A stretch of 64,000 nt of DNA, from contig NZ_CP156626.1 of NCBI RefSeq assembly GCF_039852015.1, positions 2,762,249-2,826,248 on the forward strand, read 5' to 3'. Shown piece after piece: positions 26,399 through 36,916 of the stretch. How positions within the stretch are numbered: the first letter of the stretch is position 1; every line of letters begins with the position of its first letter. The notes under the pieces are model-generated. The model searched no databases and was not told where the DNA came from. It saw nothing but the letters and a program-made list of their open reading frames with translations. Both the position numbers and the translations under genes were made by a program. The stretch is from Robbsia sp. KACC 23696. GTDB lineage: Bacteria; Pseudomonadota; Gammaproteobacteria; Burkholderiales; Burkholderiaceae.

Positions 26399-26862
26399 AA
26401 ATGCACGACACCCTTGCCGCAGATGTCCGTCGTACGTCGATGCCGACGGACGCTCCCGCCTTACTGCAATCGCCGCCTCCACGCGCGCCTCTTAGGTACA
26501 AACCTCTGCAGATGTCGAACGACTGTTTTACTGCATCGATCATGCAGCAAGATGGAATCGATCCCTTCGCATCGTGCAGGTGACGCATGGATACGCTTAC
26601 ATGCGGTCGAACAATGGTTCCCCGTGACGCGAATCGGGCGACATGTCTGCGCTAAAAAAACGGTCGCGCGGTCGTACATAGTCGTATCCCGTTCACCGTT
26701 CGCTAATGTATTACGAGATGACTGGCCGCGATCTGGCAGGACCGCGCAGATCGTCTTCGCACGGCCCTCAGATCGGCGTTGTGACGAACTCCTAAAATAG
26801 ATAGGCTTGGGTTACTATCTCTCAGCCCTAGCCGCTGGCGCGGGCCGATCCACTTACGAGAT
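26399..26862. other. Intergenic region, 464 bp
   Basis: It lies between ridA and the c-di-GMP gene. Short open frames on both strands lack ribosome-binding sites and family features. An AT-richer patch around 26790-26825 is the most likely promoter area for the downstream gene, but no clear -35/-10 pair was found. Confidence 0.4.
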
Positions 26863-29277
26863 ATGACTGAGCTACAGCCGCCGGGGGATGGCGCATCGCG
26901 GCCGTTCGATCCGCAATACGACGACCATCGCGATACCCGCAAATGGGCCCTGTTCGCCATTCCGGCGCTGGGTATCGTTTTGCTGGCGATTTTATGGTCG
27001 GTGATCGGCACGCGCTTATCGGTCGAACATCGTTCGGTCAGTGCAGACTCCGCCGCATCGGCGGACATCCTCGCGTCCGCGCTCGAACAGCACACGGTCA
27101 AGGCGATCCATCAGATCGACCAGATCACGCGCTTCATCAAGTTCGAATTCGAGAAGGATCCGGCGCACTTCAATTTGGACCTTGCCTTCTCGCAGGGCCT
27201 CGTCCCACCCGATGTGCTGCTCCAAGTCTCGCTGATCGATGCCAACGGCAAGATGCTCGAGGCGGTCAGCACGCGACCGGGACAACGTGGCATCACGGTA
27301 ACCTCCGGCGCAAAGACACCGGTGGACGTCTCCGACCGCGAACATTTCCGCTATCACGTCACCCACGACAACGACGAGCTGTTTATCAGCAAGCCGGTCC
27401 TCGGCCGCGCATCGGGACAATGGACGCTGCAGTTCACGCGGCGCCTCAACGATGCCGCAAATCAGTTCGACGGCATCGTCGTGGTCTCGGTGGACCCGCG
27501 CTACTTCACATCGGATTTCTATAACACCGCCGCGCTCGGTGAGAGTGGCGTCATTGCCGTGATCAGCGACGACGGCACCGTGCTGTCGCGCCAGACTGGC
27601 AATCACGATCCGGAGCATCGCTTCACGGCGGGCGTCCGTTATCCGGAACCGCAGCACTTGTCCGGCCAGATCGAGGATCCGGTGGATAACGTCGCGCGCA
27701 TCGTCGCCTATCGCCATATCGTCGGTTACCCGCTCGGCATCATGGCCGGCCTGGCCGTCAACGACGAATTGGCTGCGTTCAATCACACGCGTAACGTCTA
27801 TCTGATGATGACCGCCTTCATCTCGGCGGCCATCATCGTCTTCCTCTTTTACGTCTGGTTGCTGATGCGCAAGCTGATGCAACGCGAACAGGAAATGCGG
27901 CTGCTTGCCGAGACGGACATTCTGACCGGATTGCCGAATCGCTATCAGAGCCTGCGAATGCTGCGCCGCGAAGTCCTGCCGCTCGAAAATGTGGGGCGCA
28001 TCGCGCTGCTGATGGTCGGCCTCGATAATTTCAAGACGATCAACGATTCACTCGGGCATGGCGCTGGTGACCAAGTGTTGATCAAGACAGCCGGGCGTTT
28101 GGGAGACTTGTCCGCGCGCCTGAGCAGCGAGGTCCTGATCCTCGCGCGCAGTGGCGGCGACGCCTTCCTGATCGCCATCAAGGGACCGGCGGTGCGCGAG
28201 GAATCGGCGCTGCTGGCCGAAGCGATCGCGGAAGCATTGCAGCCCCCGTTCACCGTGCGCGGCATTCCGCTGGTGTTGAACGCCAGTGTCGGTATCGCGC
28301 TGTATATGGAAAACGGCGAGAACGAAGCGGACCTGCTGAAGAAAGCGGATCTGGCGATGTACAGCGCCAAGGAAGCCGGCAAGGCCTGCTACCAGTTCTA
28401 TTCGCCGCACCTCGCACGTCGCGCGGATCGCTTGATGAAGTGGGAGCAGCAGCTGCGCGTCGCGCTGTCGCAAAAACAATTCTTCGTCGAATACCAGCCG
28501 ATTTTCAATCTACAGGATCGCCGCATCGTCGGATTCGAAACCTTGCTGCGCTGGCATCATCCGGATCAGGGGCTGATTCTCGCGGGGGATTTCATTCCGA
28601 TCGCCGAATCCACCGGACTGATCCTGCCGCTCGGCGACTTCGCGCTGGATGCCGCCTGCAGTCAGTTATCGCTGTGGCGCGCGCAAGGCTTCGAGGCCTT
28701 GACGTTGGCGGTCAATGTCTCGTCGGTCCAGTTCTGGCGCGGCGATCTTGTCGATACCGTGCGGCGGGCGCTGGATAAATACAATGTCCCGCCGGGCCAG
28801 TTGGAGCTGGAAATCACCGAAACGGCGATGATCGAGTATCCCGAGCTGGTCTCCGACAAGATCACCGCGCTGAAGGCGCTGGGCGTACGCATCGCCTTGG
28901 ACGACTTCGGAACCGGCTATTCCTCCCTGTCCTATCTACACCGTTTCCCTGTGGACACACTGAAGATCGATCGCTCTTTCGTGCATGCGATCCCGAACGA
29001 TCGCAGCGTCTGCTCGATGATTTCGGCGATCGTGGGGCTGGCGAAGTCGCTCGGCCTGACCGTGGTCGTCGAAGGCATCGAGAACGACGAACAGGCCGAA
29101 TGGCTGTCGCGACTAGGGAGTCTGGATGCGCAAGGCTTCCTGTTCTCGCGGCCGCTGCGTGCGGAGGCGGCGCTGGAAGCGTTACGTCACATTGGGATAT
29201 CCGGCACCGAGCTGCCCGGCCCCGCAACCGACGCGGCGGCATCTCCCGAGGTCAGCGACGCGCCGAAGAAAGCGTGA
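26863..29277 (+). CDS. Membrane c-di-GMP protein: periplasmic sensor, degenerate GGDEF, EAL
   Basis: This 804-residue inner-membrane protein has a membrane helix near residues 27-49, a periplasmic Cache-like sensor (about 60-300, with SDREHFRYHVTHDNDELFISKP), a second helix near 308-332, a GGDEF-fold domain (about 345-510) and an EAL domain (about 530-780). The GGDEF signature reads SGGDAF (Gly431, Gly432, Asp433, Ala434, Phe435): the catalytic acidic residue is alanine, so cyclase activity is unlikely. The EAL domain reads ETL at 559-561 and retains NVSS, EITETAMIE, LDDFGTGYSS, the lysine in TLKIDRSF and VEGIE. It therefore looks like an active phosphodiesterase hydrolysing c-di-GMP. It appears monocistronic. 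Confidence 0.9.
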   Translation: MTELQPPGDGASRPFDPQYDDHRDTRKWALFAIPALGIVLLAILWSVIGTRLSVEHRSVSADSAASADILASALEQHTVKAIHQIDQITRFIKFEFEKDPAHFNLDLAFSQGLVPPDVLLQVSLIDANGKMLEAVSTRPGQRGITVTSGAKTPVDVSDREHFRYHVTHDNDELFISKPVLGRASGQWTLQFTRRLNDAANQFDGIVVVSVDPRYFTSDFYNTAALGESGVIAVISDDGTVLSRQTGNHDPEHRFTAGVRYPEPQHLSGQIEDPVDNVARIVAYRHIVGYPLGIMAGLAVNDELAAFNHTRNVYLMMTAFISAAIIVFLFYVWLLMRKLMQREQEMRLLAETDILTGLPNRYQSLRMLRREVLPLENVGRIALLMVGLDNFKTINDSLGHGAGDQVLIKTAGRLGDLSARLSSEVLILARSGGDAFLIAIKGPAVREESALLAEAIAEALQPPFTVRGIPLVLNASVGIALYMENGENEADLLKKADLAMYSAKEAGKACYQFYSPHLARRADRLMKWEQQLRVALSQKQFFVEYQPIFNLQDRRIVGFETLLRWHHPDQGLILAGDFIPIAESTGLILPLGDFALDAACSQLSLWRAQGFEALTLAVNVSSVQFWRGDLVDTVRRALDKYNVPPGQLELEITETAMIEYPELVSDKITALKALGVRIALDDFGTGYSSLSYLHRFPVDTLKIDRSFVHAIPNDRSVCSMISAIVGLAKSLGLTVVVEGIENDEQAEWLSRLGSLDAQGFLFSRPLRAEAALEALRHIGISGTELPGPATDAAASPEVSDAPKKA

Positions 29278-29334
29278 GCGTCCTGTTGCGCCTGCGGCGG
29301 AACGCGCGCTAGCACGCGCGATACGGGAACCGGC

Positions 29335-29793
29335 TTAAACGAGACCTAATACGCCGAAGGCGATGGTACAGACGCCGAGCACCAGATTAATGGTCACCAT
29401 CATGCGAATGCCGGCCAGCGCCTTTGCACCGTCCTGCCATTTTTCCGCCTGCACCGCGCGGCGCAAACGCGGGAACAGCGCAAAGCGAAGGTGCCCGAAA
29501 ATCAGCATCATCATCACGCCGAAACCGGTCATTGCCTGGACGGGCCAGGGCGACTGACCGCCTCCGCCGAAGCGGCTCATCAGGAAGCCGCCCGAAATCA
29601 GAATCACCCCGATGCACACGGCCACCCAGGTGAAGAAGCGTTGCAGCACGCCCAACCAAAGCGGCATGCGCATCTGCGGCGCGATATCGGCGACCGCGGG
29701 CCGCAGGCAAAGGTGTGCGAAGAACATGCCCCCTACCCAGACGACGACGGCGAGCAGATGCAGGAATAGCGCGAGTTCTACGACGTGGTTCAT
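29335..29793 (-). CDS. Small four-helix membrane protein, CopD family-like
   Basis: This 152-residue inner-membrane protein has four predicted helices (around 7-28, 50-70, 88-108 and 128-150). Histidines occur in LFLHLLAVVVWVGGMFFAH and IFGHLRFALFP, a pattern found in CopD-like and related heme- or metal-associated small membrane proteins. No enzyme motif is visible, and a role in copper handling is only suggested by family resemblance. An AAGGA-type ribosome-binding site precedes ATG 29793. It is convergent with the c-di-GMP gene and lies downstream of parC, with no evident operon partner. Confidence 0.65.
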   Translation of the reverse strand: MNHVVELALFLHLLAVVVWVGGMFFAHLCLRPAVADIAPQMRMPLWLGVLQRFFTWVAVCIGVILISGGFLMSRFGGGGQSPWPVQAMTGFGVMMMLIFGHLRFALFPRLRRAVQAEKWQDGAKALAGIRMMVTINLVLGVCTIAFGVLGLV

Positions 29794-29890
29794 CGAGACA
29801 ACATCCTTTTGCAGAGAAGGTTCGCCCCGCCATGACGGGGGATGGGCGGACGAGCGACAGGCAGCGGCAGTCCCGCCGCCCGCGCTCGCG

Positions 29891-32209
29891 TCAGCGGATT
29901 TCCGGACGCAGGCCCGTGGGCTTCAAACGGTTTGCCGGCACCTTGCCACGCTTCGCGCGTTTCGCGCGATGCGGATCCAGCGCGACACCATTCAACAGCG
30001 CTTCCACCGGCTTGCCGCCGCGCTCGCCCTGCAGCACGAGCCCGGCCGACGTGAAGGCCACGCTTTGCAGCAAGGACTGTCCTTCGTCCAATCCGATCAA
30101 GGTCACACCGCGACCGCCGCCGGACATCGTTTTCATCTCATCGATGCCGAAGACCAGCAAACGGCCATCGCTGGCGAGACAGCCCACTTCGGTCGAACCG
30201 GCGAGCACCGGCGTCGGCATCAAGGGCACCGGTTGAGCGGCGCCTTCGCCTTCGATCGTCATGAAGGCCTTGCCGCTGCGATTCCGACTGACCAGATCGC
30301 CGATTTTCGACAGGAAACCATAGCCGGCACTGGTCGCCAGCAACAGCAAGCGGTCGGGCGACGCGGCGTAGTAATGCAACAGACGCGTGCCCGATTCGAG
30401 ATCGACCAGCGAGGTCACCGGCACGCCGTCGCCGCGACCGCCCGGCAGCCCAGCCACCGCCGACGAATACACGCGGCCGTTGTCGCCCCAGGCGATCAGA
30501 TTGTCCGTGGTGCGGCATTCGAAGGCACCGTACAAGGCATCGCCCGCCTTGAAGGTGAACATCGCGCTGTCCAGGCCATGGCCCTTCTGCGTGCGGACCC
30601 AGCCGCGCGCCGACACGATGACCGTCACCGGCTCGTCGACGATGCGGGCTTCGGCGCTCGCGCGCTTTTCCTGCTGGATCAACGTACGACGCTCGTCGCC
30701 GTATTGCTTCGCATCCGCTTCGATCTCGCGGATCATCAAGCGACGCATTGCCGACTCGCTACCAAGCAGTTCCTCGAGCTTCTTCTTCTCGTCGGACAGT
30801 TCGGACAATTCGCGTTCGATCTTCAGCCGTTCCAGACGCGCCAATTGGCGCAGCCGGATTTCGAGGATGTCCTCGGCTTGCCGATCGGTCAGCTTGAACC
30901 GATCGATCAGCGCCGGCTTCGGCTCATCCGATTCGCGGATGGTCTGAATGACTTCGTCGATATTCAGAAAGACGATCAGGCGCCCTTCCAGGATATGGAT
31001 GCGGTCGTTGACCTTGCCGAGACGATGCTGCGTGCGGCGGGTCATCGTCGCCTGACGGAACGTCACCCACTCGCCGAGAATGTCCGGAAGCGACTTCTGA
31101 CGCGGTCGACCGTCGCCACCGATCATCACCAGATTGATCGGCGCGTTCGATTCCATGCTGGTATGCGCCAGAAGTGTATTGATGAACTCGGTCTGATCGA
31201 TCCGGCTCGACTTCGGCTCGAACACCAGCCGTACCGCCGCATCCTTGCCGGACTCGTCGCGCACCGCGTCGAGCAGGCCCAGGATCGTCTGCTTGCCCGC
31301 CAGTTGCTCCGGCGTCAGCGCCTTCTTGCCGAGCTTGATCTTCGGATTGGTCAGATCCTCGATTTCTTCGAGGACCTTCTGACCCGACGTGTTCGGCGGC
31401 AACTCCGTCACCACCAGATTCCACTGCCCGCGTGCCAGCTCTTCGATCTTCCAGCGCGCACGGACCTTCAGCGAGCCACGGCCGCTTTCATATGCGGCGG
31501 CGATTTCCGCCGGGCTCGAAATGATTTGGCCGCCACCGGGAAAATCCGGGCCCGGCATCAAGGCCAGCACTTCTTCCAGCGACATCTTCGGATTGCGGAT
31601 CAAGGCCACCGCCGCCGCCGCCGTCTCGCGCAGATTATGCGACGGGATTTCCGTGGCCATCCCCACCGCGATACCGGAAGCACCGTTCAACAGCACGAAG
31701 GGCAGACGTGCCGGCAAGAGCCGGGGCTCTTCGAACGCGCCGTCGTAGTTCGGCATGAAATCGACGGTACCCATGCCGATTTCATCGAGCAGCAATTTCG
31801 CGATCGGCGTCAGGCGTGCTTCGGTATAACGCATCGCCGCCGCGCCGTCGCCATCGCGCGAGCCAAAGTTGCCCTGGCCGTCGATCAAGGGATAGCGCAA
31901 CGAGAAGTCTTGCGCCAGACGCACCAAAGCGTCGTATGCCGACTGGTCGCCGTGCGGATGGTACTTACCCAGCACATCCCCGACCACGCGTGCCGATTTC
32001 ACCGGCTTCGCATCGGAGGCCAGGCCCATTTCGCTCATTGCGTAAAGGATGCGGCGTTGCACCGGCTTCTGCCCGTCGCAGACGTCCGGGAGCGCGCGCC
32101 CCTTCACGACCGAGACCGCGTAATCCAGGTACGCCCGCTCCGCGTAGACGCTCAGCGTCAGCGCGTCGTCCGGCGGGCTTGTCTCGATAGTGTCGTATTC
32201 CATGACCAT
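29891..32209 (-). CDS. parC: DNA topoisomerase IV subunit A
   Basis: This 772-residue subunit breaks and rejoins DNA in the topoisomerase IV heterotetramer that decatenates sister chromosomes. The N-terminal breakage-reunion domain shows Tyr128 in [11 protein letters not shown] as the DNA-linked tyrosine, and the quinolone-determining segment [13 protein letters not shown] with Ser90. The C-terminal half forms the beta-pinwheel domain (repeats such as [11 protein letters not shown]). ParC rather than GyrA is supported by the adjacent parE and the lack of a GyrA box. Two starts are possible, ATG 32209 and ATG 32203; AGG words precede both. It lies 12 bases after parE. Confidence 0.95.
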   Translation of the reverse strand: MVMEYDTIETSPPDDALTLSVYAERAYLDYAVSVVKGRALPDVCDGQKPVQRRILYAMSEMGLASDAKPVKSARVVGDVLGKYHPHGDQSAYDALVRLAQDFSLRYPLIDGQGNFGSRDGDGAAAMRYTEARLTPIAKLLLDEIGMGTVDFMPNYDGAFEEPRLLPARLPFVLLNGASGIAVGMATEIPSHNLRETAAAAVALIRNPKMSLEEVLALMPGPDFPGGGQIISSPAEIAAAYESGRGSLKVRARWKIEELARGQWNLVVTELPPNTSGQKVLEEIEDLTNPKIKLGKKALTPEQLAGKQTILGLLDAVRDESGKDAAVRLVFEPKSSRIDQTEFINTLLAHTSMESNAPINLVMIGGDGRPRQKSLPDILGEWVTFRQATMTRRTQHRLGKVNDRIHILEGRLIVFLNIDEVIQTIRESDEPKPALIDRFKLTDRQAEDILEIRLRQLARLERLKIERELSELSDEKKKLEELLGSESAMRRLMIREIEADAKQYGDERRTLIQQEKRASAEARIVDEPVTVIVSARGWVRTQKGHGLDSAMFTFKAGDALYGAFECRTTDNLIAWGDNGRVYSSAVAGLPGGRGDGVPVTSLVDLESGTRLLHYYAASPDRLLLLATSAGYGFLSKIGDLVSRNRSGKAFMTIEGEGAAQPVPLMPTPVLAGSTEVGCLASDGRLLVFGIDEMKTMSGGGRGVTLIGLDEGQSLLQSVAFTSAGLVLQGERGGKPVEALLNGVALDPHRAKRAKRGKVPANRLKPTGLRPEIR

Positions 32210-32221
32210 GTCCTACCTGCT

Positions 32222-34207
32222 TTAAATGTCCGCTTCGACTTCGTTGCCCTTCTCTTCCAACCAGCTGCGGCGCGCGGCGGCTTCGCCCTTGCCCATCAGC
32301 ATCGTCATCATCGTGACGGTGGTGTCGAAGTCGAACTGTCCCAAGGTGATCGGCGACAGGCGCCGCGTGTCGGGATTCATCGTCGTATCCCACAATTGCT
32401 CGGGATTCATTTCACCCAGGCCCTTGAAGCGGCTGATGCTCCATTGCGTCTCGCGCACGCCGTCCTTGCGCAGCTTGTCGAGAATCGATTCCAGCTCGGC
32501 TTCGTCGAGCGCATACAGCTTTTGCGCGGGACGCTTGCCCCGTGCCGGCGCATCGACGCGGAACAGCGGCGGCCGAGCGACATAGATATGCTGCCGCGCC
32601 ACCAACTGCGGAAAGTGCTTGAAGAAGAGCGTCAGCAACAGCACCTGGATGTGCGAGCCGTCGACGTCCGCATCGGACAGGATGCAGATCTTGCCGTAGC
32701 GCAGGTTCGACAGGTCCACCGTGTCGTTCGGCCCGTGCGGGTCGACGCCGATGGCCACGGAAATGTCATGCACTTCGTTATTGCCGAACAGCCGATCGCG
32801 CTCGGTCTCCCAGGTATTCAAGACCTTGCCGCGCAACGGCAGGATCGCCTGGAATTCTTTTTCGCGCCCCATCTTCGCGGAGCCGCCGGCGGAGTCACCC
32901 TCGACCAGGAACAGCTCGTTGCGCGTGATATCGGTCGACTCGCAATCGGTCAGCTTGCCGGGCAGCACGGCCACGCCCGAGCTCTTGCGCTTCTCGATTT
33001 TCTGGCCGGCGCGGGTGCGCGCCTGCGCCTGTTTGATCACCAGGTCCGCCAGCTTCTTGCCGTGCTCGACGTGCTGATTGAGCCACAATTCGAGCGCCGG
33101 ACGGGTGAAAGCCGAGACCAGCTTGACCGCATCGCGACTGTTCAGACGTTCCTTGATCTGCCCTTGGAATTGCGGGTCCAACACCTTTGCCGACAGCACA
33201 TAGGAGACGCGCGAGAACACGTCGTCGGCCAGCAGTTTCACGCCCTTCGGCAGCAGGCCGTGCAGCTCGATGAAACTCCGTACCGCCTGGAACAGACCGT
33301 CGCGCAAACCGGACTCGTGCGTGCCGTGCGCGGGCGTGGGGATCAGGTTCACATAGGATTCACGCAGCAGCGTGCCTTCCTCGGTCCATGCGACCACCCA
33401 GGCAGCGCCTTCGCCGGGCGCGAAGTTTTCTTCGCCGTTACGCGCCGGATCGGCAAAGCGCTCGCCCTCGAACAGCGGCACCAGCGGCTCCGCGCCGTTC
33501 AGGCCTTCGCTCAGGTAACCGCGCAAGCCGTCCTCGTATTGCCATACGATGCGCTCGCCGGTCTTCTCGATCGTCAGCTCCACTTCGACGCCGGCCAGCA
33601 GCACGGCCTTCGAGCGCAGCAGTCGTTGCAGTTCGGCCTGCGGCAGCGTGGCGGAATCGAAATACTTCGGATCCGGCATCACGGTGACGCGCGTGCCATT
33701 GCGGCGCTCGCCTCGATTGGCCGGCCGTATCGTCAATTCGCGCGTGACCGCGCCGTGTTCGAAGCCGACATCGGCCACTTTGCCGTCGCGCCACACGGTG
33801 ACGTCGAGGTGGGTGGACAGCGCGTTCGTCACGGAGACGCCCACGCCGTGCAGACCGCCGGAGAACGAGTAGGCGCCGCCCGAGGCCTTGTCGAACTTAC
33901 CGCCCGCGTGCAGGCGGGTGAAGACGATCTCGATGACGCTGACGCCTTCCTCGGGATGCAGGCCGAACGGAATACCGCGGCCTTCGTCGTCGACGCTGAT
34001 GGCGCCGTTGGCGTGCAAGGTCACGGCGATGCGCTTGCCGTTGCCACCGAGCGCTTCGTCGGAGGCGTTGTCGATGACTTCCTGGATTATGTGCAGCGGA
34101 TTTTCCGTCCGCGTGTACATGCCCGGCCGCTGCTTGACGGGCTCGAGGCCCTTCAGCACCTTGATCGAGGCTTCGCTATAGGCAGGATTCGTCGGTTTTT
34201 TGGACAT
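32222..34207 (-). CDS. parE: DNA topoisomerase IV subunit B
   Basis: This 661-residue ATPase subunit of topoisomerase IV has GHKL motifs in IDNASDEALGGNG, DDEGRGIPFG and SGGLHGVGVSVTNALS (residues about 45-135). A transducer domain follows, and the TOPRIM domain begins at LVEGDSAGGSAKMGR near residue 432, with DADVDGSHI supplying metal-binding acids. Length fits ParE (about 630-660), not GyrB (about 800). The C-terminus has the RFKGLGEMNPEQLW motif. It is the first gene of a parE-parC pair; an upstream promoter is expected between 34208 and 34530. Confidence 0.96.
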   Translation of the reverse strand: MSKKPTNPAYSEASIKVLKGLEPVKQRPGMYTRTENPLHIIQEVIDNASDEALGGNGKRIAVTLHANGAISVDDEGRGIPFGLHPEEGVSVIEIVFTRLHAGGKFDKASGGAYSFSGGLHGVGVSVTNALSTHLDVTVWRDGKVADVGFEHGAVTRELTIRPANRGERRNGTRVTVMPDPKYFDSATLPQAELQRLLRSKAVLLAGVEVELTIEKTGERIVWQYEDGLRGYLSEGLNGAEPLVPLFEGERFADPARNGEENFAPGEGAAWVVAWTEEGTLLRESYVNLIPTPAHGTHESGLRDGLFQAVRSFIELHGLLPKGVKLLADDVFSRVSYVLSAKVLDPQFQGQIKERLNSRDAVKLVSAFTRPALELWLNQHVEHGKKLADLVIKQAQARTRAGQKIEKRKSSGVAVLPGKLTDCESTDITRNELFLVEGDSAGGSAKMGREKEFQAILPLRGKVLNTWETERDRLFGNNEVHDISVAIGVDPHGPNDTVDLSNLRYGKICILSDADVDGSHIQVLLLTLFFKHFPQLVARQHIYVARPPLFRVDAPARGKRPAQKLYALDEAELESILDKLRKDGVRETQWSISRFKGLGEMNPEQLWDTTMNPDTRRLSPITLGQFDFDTTVTMMTMLMGKGEAAARRSWLEEKGNEVEADI

Positions 34208-34530
34208 GTGGTTCGGAATTCAGCATCGGGCCGGCGGGGTCTGACGACGCCCCACCGACCACAAAAAATACAAATGGCGATGCCGCGCCAGGCGGGCGAG
34301 GCAGGAAAATCCCTGCCCGCGCCCGCCGGTCGCGGCCGACACATCGGAATACGGAAGCCGGCTTGCGGACAACCCGCAACCGATGTTCTGACACGAAACG
34401 GGGCCAGAACACACTGCTGGCCGCGCGTATTTTACTGTCTCGGACGATCGAGTGTACCTTGCGCGCGTGCGATTGGCCGCTTGGGGGAGCAAGGACGGCA
34501 CATTGTCGCGGCCCGTCCCGGCAGGCTCGG
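34208..34530. other. Intergenic region, 323 bp
   Basis: It separates parE from the 3' end of the ABC-F gene. It must hold the parE promoter. Short frames here are compositionally biased and unsupported, and no strong hairpin with a T-tract was seen. Confidence 0.4.
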
Positions 34531-36546
34531 TCAGACTTCGCCGCGGGTCTTCCCTTCCAGCGTTTCCCAGCGTTCCAACGCGAGCATCAGCTCGTCGTCG
34601 ATTTCGGCGAAACGCTCCGTCAGCTTAGTCCCTTCGGCCGGATTGTCGACGAAGATCTTGCCGTCCTCGATCAGCGCCGACAGATGCCGCTGCTCGGTCT
34701 CCAGCTCGGCGATCGTCGCCGGCAAGGTCTCCAGTTCGCGTTGTTCCTTGAAGGACAGCTTGACCGGCTTTCCCTTCGGGACGGCGGGGACACTCGCGGC
34801 CACGCTCGGTGCAGCCGACGTCGCGCCCGCGCTGTCTTTTCCGGCCGCCGCGCCCGATGCCGCAGAGGCATCCGGCTTACGCGCCGCTTTGCCGCCGGCG
34901 GACCAGGGCGTGGCCGGCAAGGCATCGCCGCTCGTATGCTGCGCCCGAGCGGACTGGGTACGCCAATCCGAGAAACCACCGACGTATTCGCGCCAGACGC
35001 CATTGCCTTCGAAGGCGATGACCGACGTCACCACGTTGTCGAGGAAGGTCCGATCGTGGCTGACCAACAGGACGGTGCCCGGATAGTCGGCCAGCAACTC
35101 CTCGAGCAGCTCCAGCGTCGGGATATCGAGGTCGTTGGTCGGTTCGTCGAGCACTAGCACATTCGACGGGCGGGCGAACAGGCGTGCCAGCAGCAGGCGG
35201 TTGCGCTCGCCACCGGACAGCGATTTCACCGGGGAGCGCGAACGCTCCGGCGAGAACAGGAAGTCGGCCAGATAGCTCATCACGTGCTTGCGCGCGCCGT
35301 TGATCTCGACCCAGTCCGAGCCCGGTGCGATGGTATCGGCCAGGCTGCGCTCCGGATCCAGTTGCGCGCGCATCTGGTCGAAATAGGCCACCTGGATATT
35401 GGTACCAGTCCGCAGCGAGCCGCTGTCGGGCGCGATCTCGCCGAGCATCAGCTTGATCAGCGTGGTCTTACCTGCCCCGTTCGGGCCGATCAAACCGATC
35501 TTGTCGCCGCGCATCACCGTGGCGGTGAGCTTATTGATCAGGGTCCAGCCTTCATAGCCCTTCGACACGTCGATCATCTCGGCGACGATCTTGCCCGAGC
35601 GGTCGGCCTGACTGACGTCCAGTTTCACATTGCCTTGCACGTTGCGTCGTTCCGAGCGCTCGCCGCGCATGGCTTCCAGCCGTGCGATACGGCCCACGCT
35701 GCGGGTACGGCGGGCTTGGACGCCTTTGCGGATCCAGACTTCCTCTTGCGCCAGCAGCTTGTCGAACTTGGCGTTTTCGACGCTTTCGGCTTCGAGTTGC
35801 TGTTCCTTGCGAAGCTGGTATGCGGCGAAATTGCCGGGATAGGACAGCAAACGTCCGCGATCCAGTTCGACGATACGGGTGGCGACGGAATCCAGGAAGC
35901 GTCGATCGTGGGTAATGAAGAGCAGGCTGGTGCGCAGCGAGATCACCAGCGATTCGAGCCAGCGGATCGCGTCGAAATCGAGGTGGTTGGTCGGTTCGTC
36001 GAGCAGCAGCAGATCCGGCGCGCTGACGAGCGCCCGTGCGATGGCGACGCGCTTGCGCATCCCGCCGGACAGATCATCGACGCGCATCGTCTCGTCGAGA
36101 CCGAGCTGTTCCAGCGTCGTTTCGACGCGATTGCGCCATGACCAGGCGTCGGTCGCGTCGAGGTCGCCTTGCAGTTCGGTCAGGCGCGCCATCAGGGCGT
36201 CGGAGTCACTGCCCTCGGCGCCCAACTGGGACGAGACCTCGTCGTATTCGGCAAGGAGACGCATCGCGTCGGCGAGGCCGGAGGCGACTGCCTCGAAAAT
36301 GGTCTCACCTTCGGTGAATTCCGGCTCCTGCGCGACGAAGATCGTTTTCAGATTGGATTGGCGCGAAACCAGGCCATCGTCCGGGCGGCTGAGGCCCGCA
36401 ACGATCTTGAGCAGCGAGGACTTGCCGGCGCCGTTGCGGCCGATCAGGCCGACGCGTTCGCCCTGCTCGATGGAGAAATCGGCGTGATCCAACAAAGCCA
36501 CGTGACCGAACGCCAATTGGGCGCCGGTGATGGAGTACATCGACAT
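34531..36546 (-). CDS. uup: ABC-F family ATPase Uup
   Basis: This 671-residue soluble tandem ATPase acts on ribosomes or branched DNA rather than in transport. Domain 1 has Walker A GRNGAGKSS (residues 36-44), signature LSGGMRKR and Walker B LLLLDEPTNHLD. Domain 2 has Walker A GPNGAGKTT, signature LSGGERNR and Walker B VLVLDEPTNDLD. The interdomain linker is charged and helical. The C-terminus has an Ala/Ser-rich spacer and then a coiled-coil (about 595-665; LSFKEQRELETLPATI), the Uup-specific DNA-binding domain. ATG 36540 is an alternative start. No transmembrane helices are present. Confidence 0.93.
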   Translation of the reverse strand: MSMYSITGAQLAFGHVALLDHADFSIEQGERVGLIGRNGAGKSSLLKIVAGLSRPDDGLVSRQSNLKTIFVAQEPEFTEGETIFEAVASGLADAMRLLAEYDEVSSQLGAEGSDSDALMARLTELQGDLDATDAWSWRNRVETTLEQLGLDETMRVDDLSGGMRKRVAIARALVSAPDLLLLDEPTNHLDFDAIRWLESLVISLRTSLLFITHDRRFLDSVATRIVELDRGRLLSYPGNFAAYQLRKEQQLEAESVENAKFDKLLAQEEVWIRKGVQARRTRSVGRIARLEAMRGERSERRNVQGNVKLDVSQADRSGKIVAEMIDVSKGYEGWTLINKLTATVMRGDKIGLIGPNGAGKTTLIKLMLGEIAPDSGSLRTGTNIQVAYFDQMRAQLDPERSLADTIAPGSDWVEINGARKHVMSYLADFLFSPERSRSPVKSLSGGERNRLLLARLFARPSNVLVLDEPTNDLDIPTLELLEELLADYPGTVLLVSHDRTFLDNVVTSVIAFEGNGVWREYVGGFSDWRTQSARAQHTSGDALPATPWSAGGKAARKPDASAASGAAAGKDSAGATSAAPSVAASVPAVPKGKPVKLSFKEQRELETLPATIAELETEQRHLSALIEDGKIFVDNPAEGTKLTERFAEIDDELMLALERWETLEGKTRGEV

Positions 36547-36916
36547 GAGAAGGCTGTCCAGCAGCGAACCTGGCGGGAATCGACGATCCCGGCACTACGG
36601 CCGCCGCAAAAGGGGAAATCGGTTGGCCGCTATTGTACCGGCTGCGCGTGACGCAAACGGGGAAGTATGGGAATGCGCGCGGGATTGGCTTTAGGGCCGG
36701 AGTACGGGAGCAGCGGAAATGGCGTGGGCTGAGCCGGTGGCGTCAGAACGGCGCGGCGGTTTTGCTTCAGCTTGGCGGTGAGGCTGGGGTGACGCGATTC
36801 GGGGCGTATCGGTTGCACGCTCGGCCGTCAGCCTGCCGACCGGCATTTTGCTTCCCGATCTCCTTGACGACGGCATAGGACGGCGAGGAGATCGGTCAGG
36901 TCAGAACGATACCCTT

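Noticed and set aside
26262-26588. Minus-strand frame of 108 codons after ridA
   Set aside because: It overlaps ridA in antisense, has a Cys-rich random-looking translation and no ribosome-binding site.
29612-35086. Very long plus-strand open frame of about 1820 codons antisense to parC, parE and uup
   Set aside because: It runs opposite three well-supported genes and its translation is His/Arg/Gln-rich with no domain, the usual shadow of high-GC coding DNA.
36691-36846. Minus-strand small frame with an AAGGAG upstream
   Set aside because: The AAGGAG is too far from the ATG (about 13 bases) and the peptide is Arg/Pro/Ala-rich without structure.
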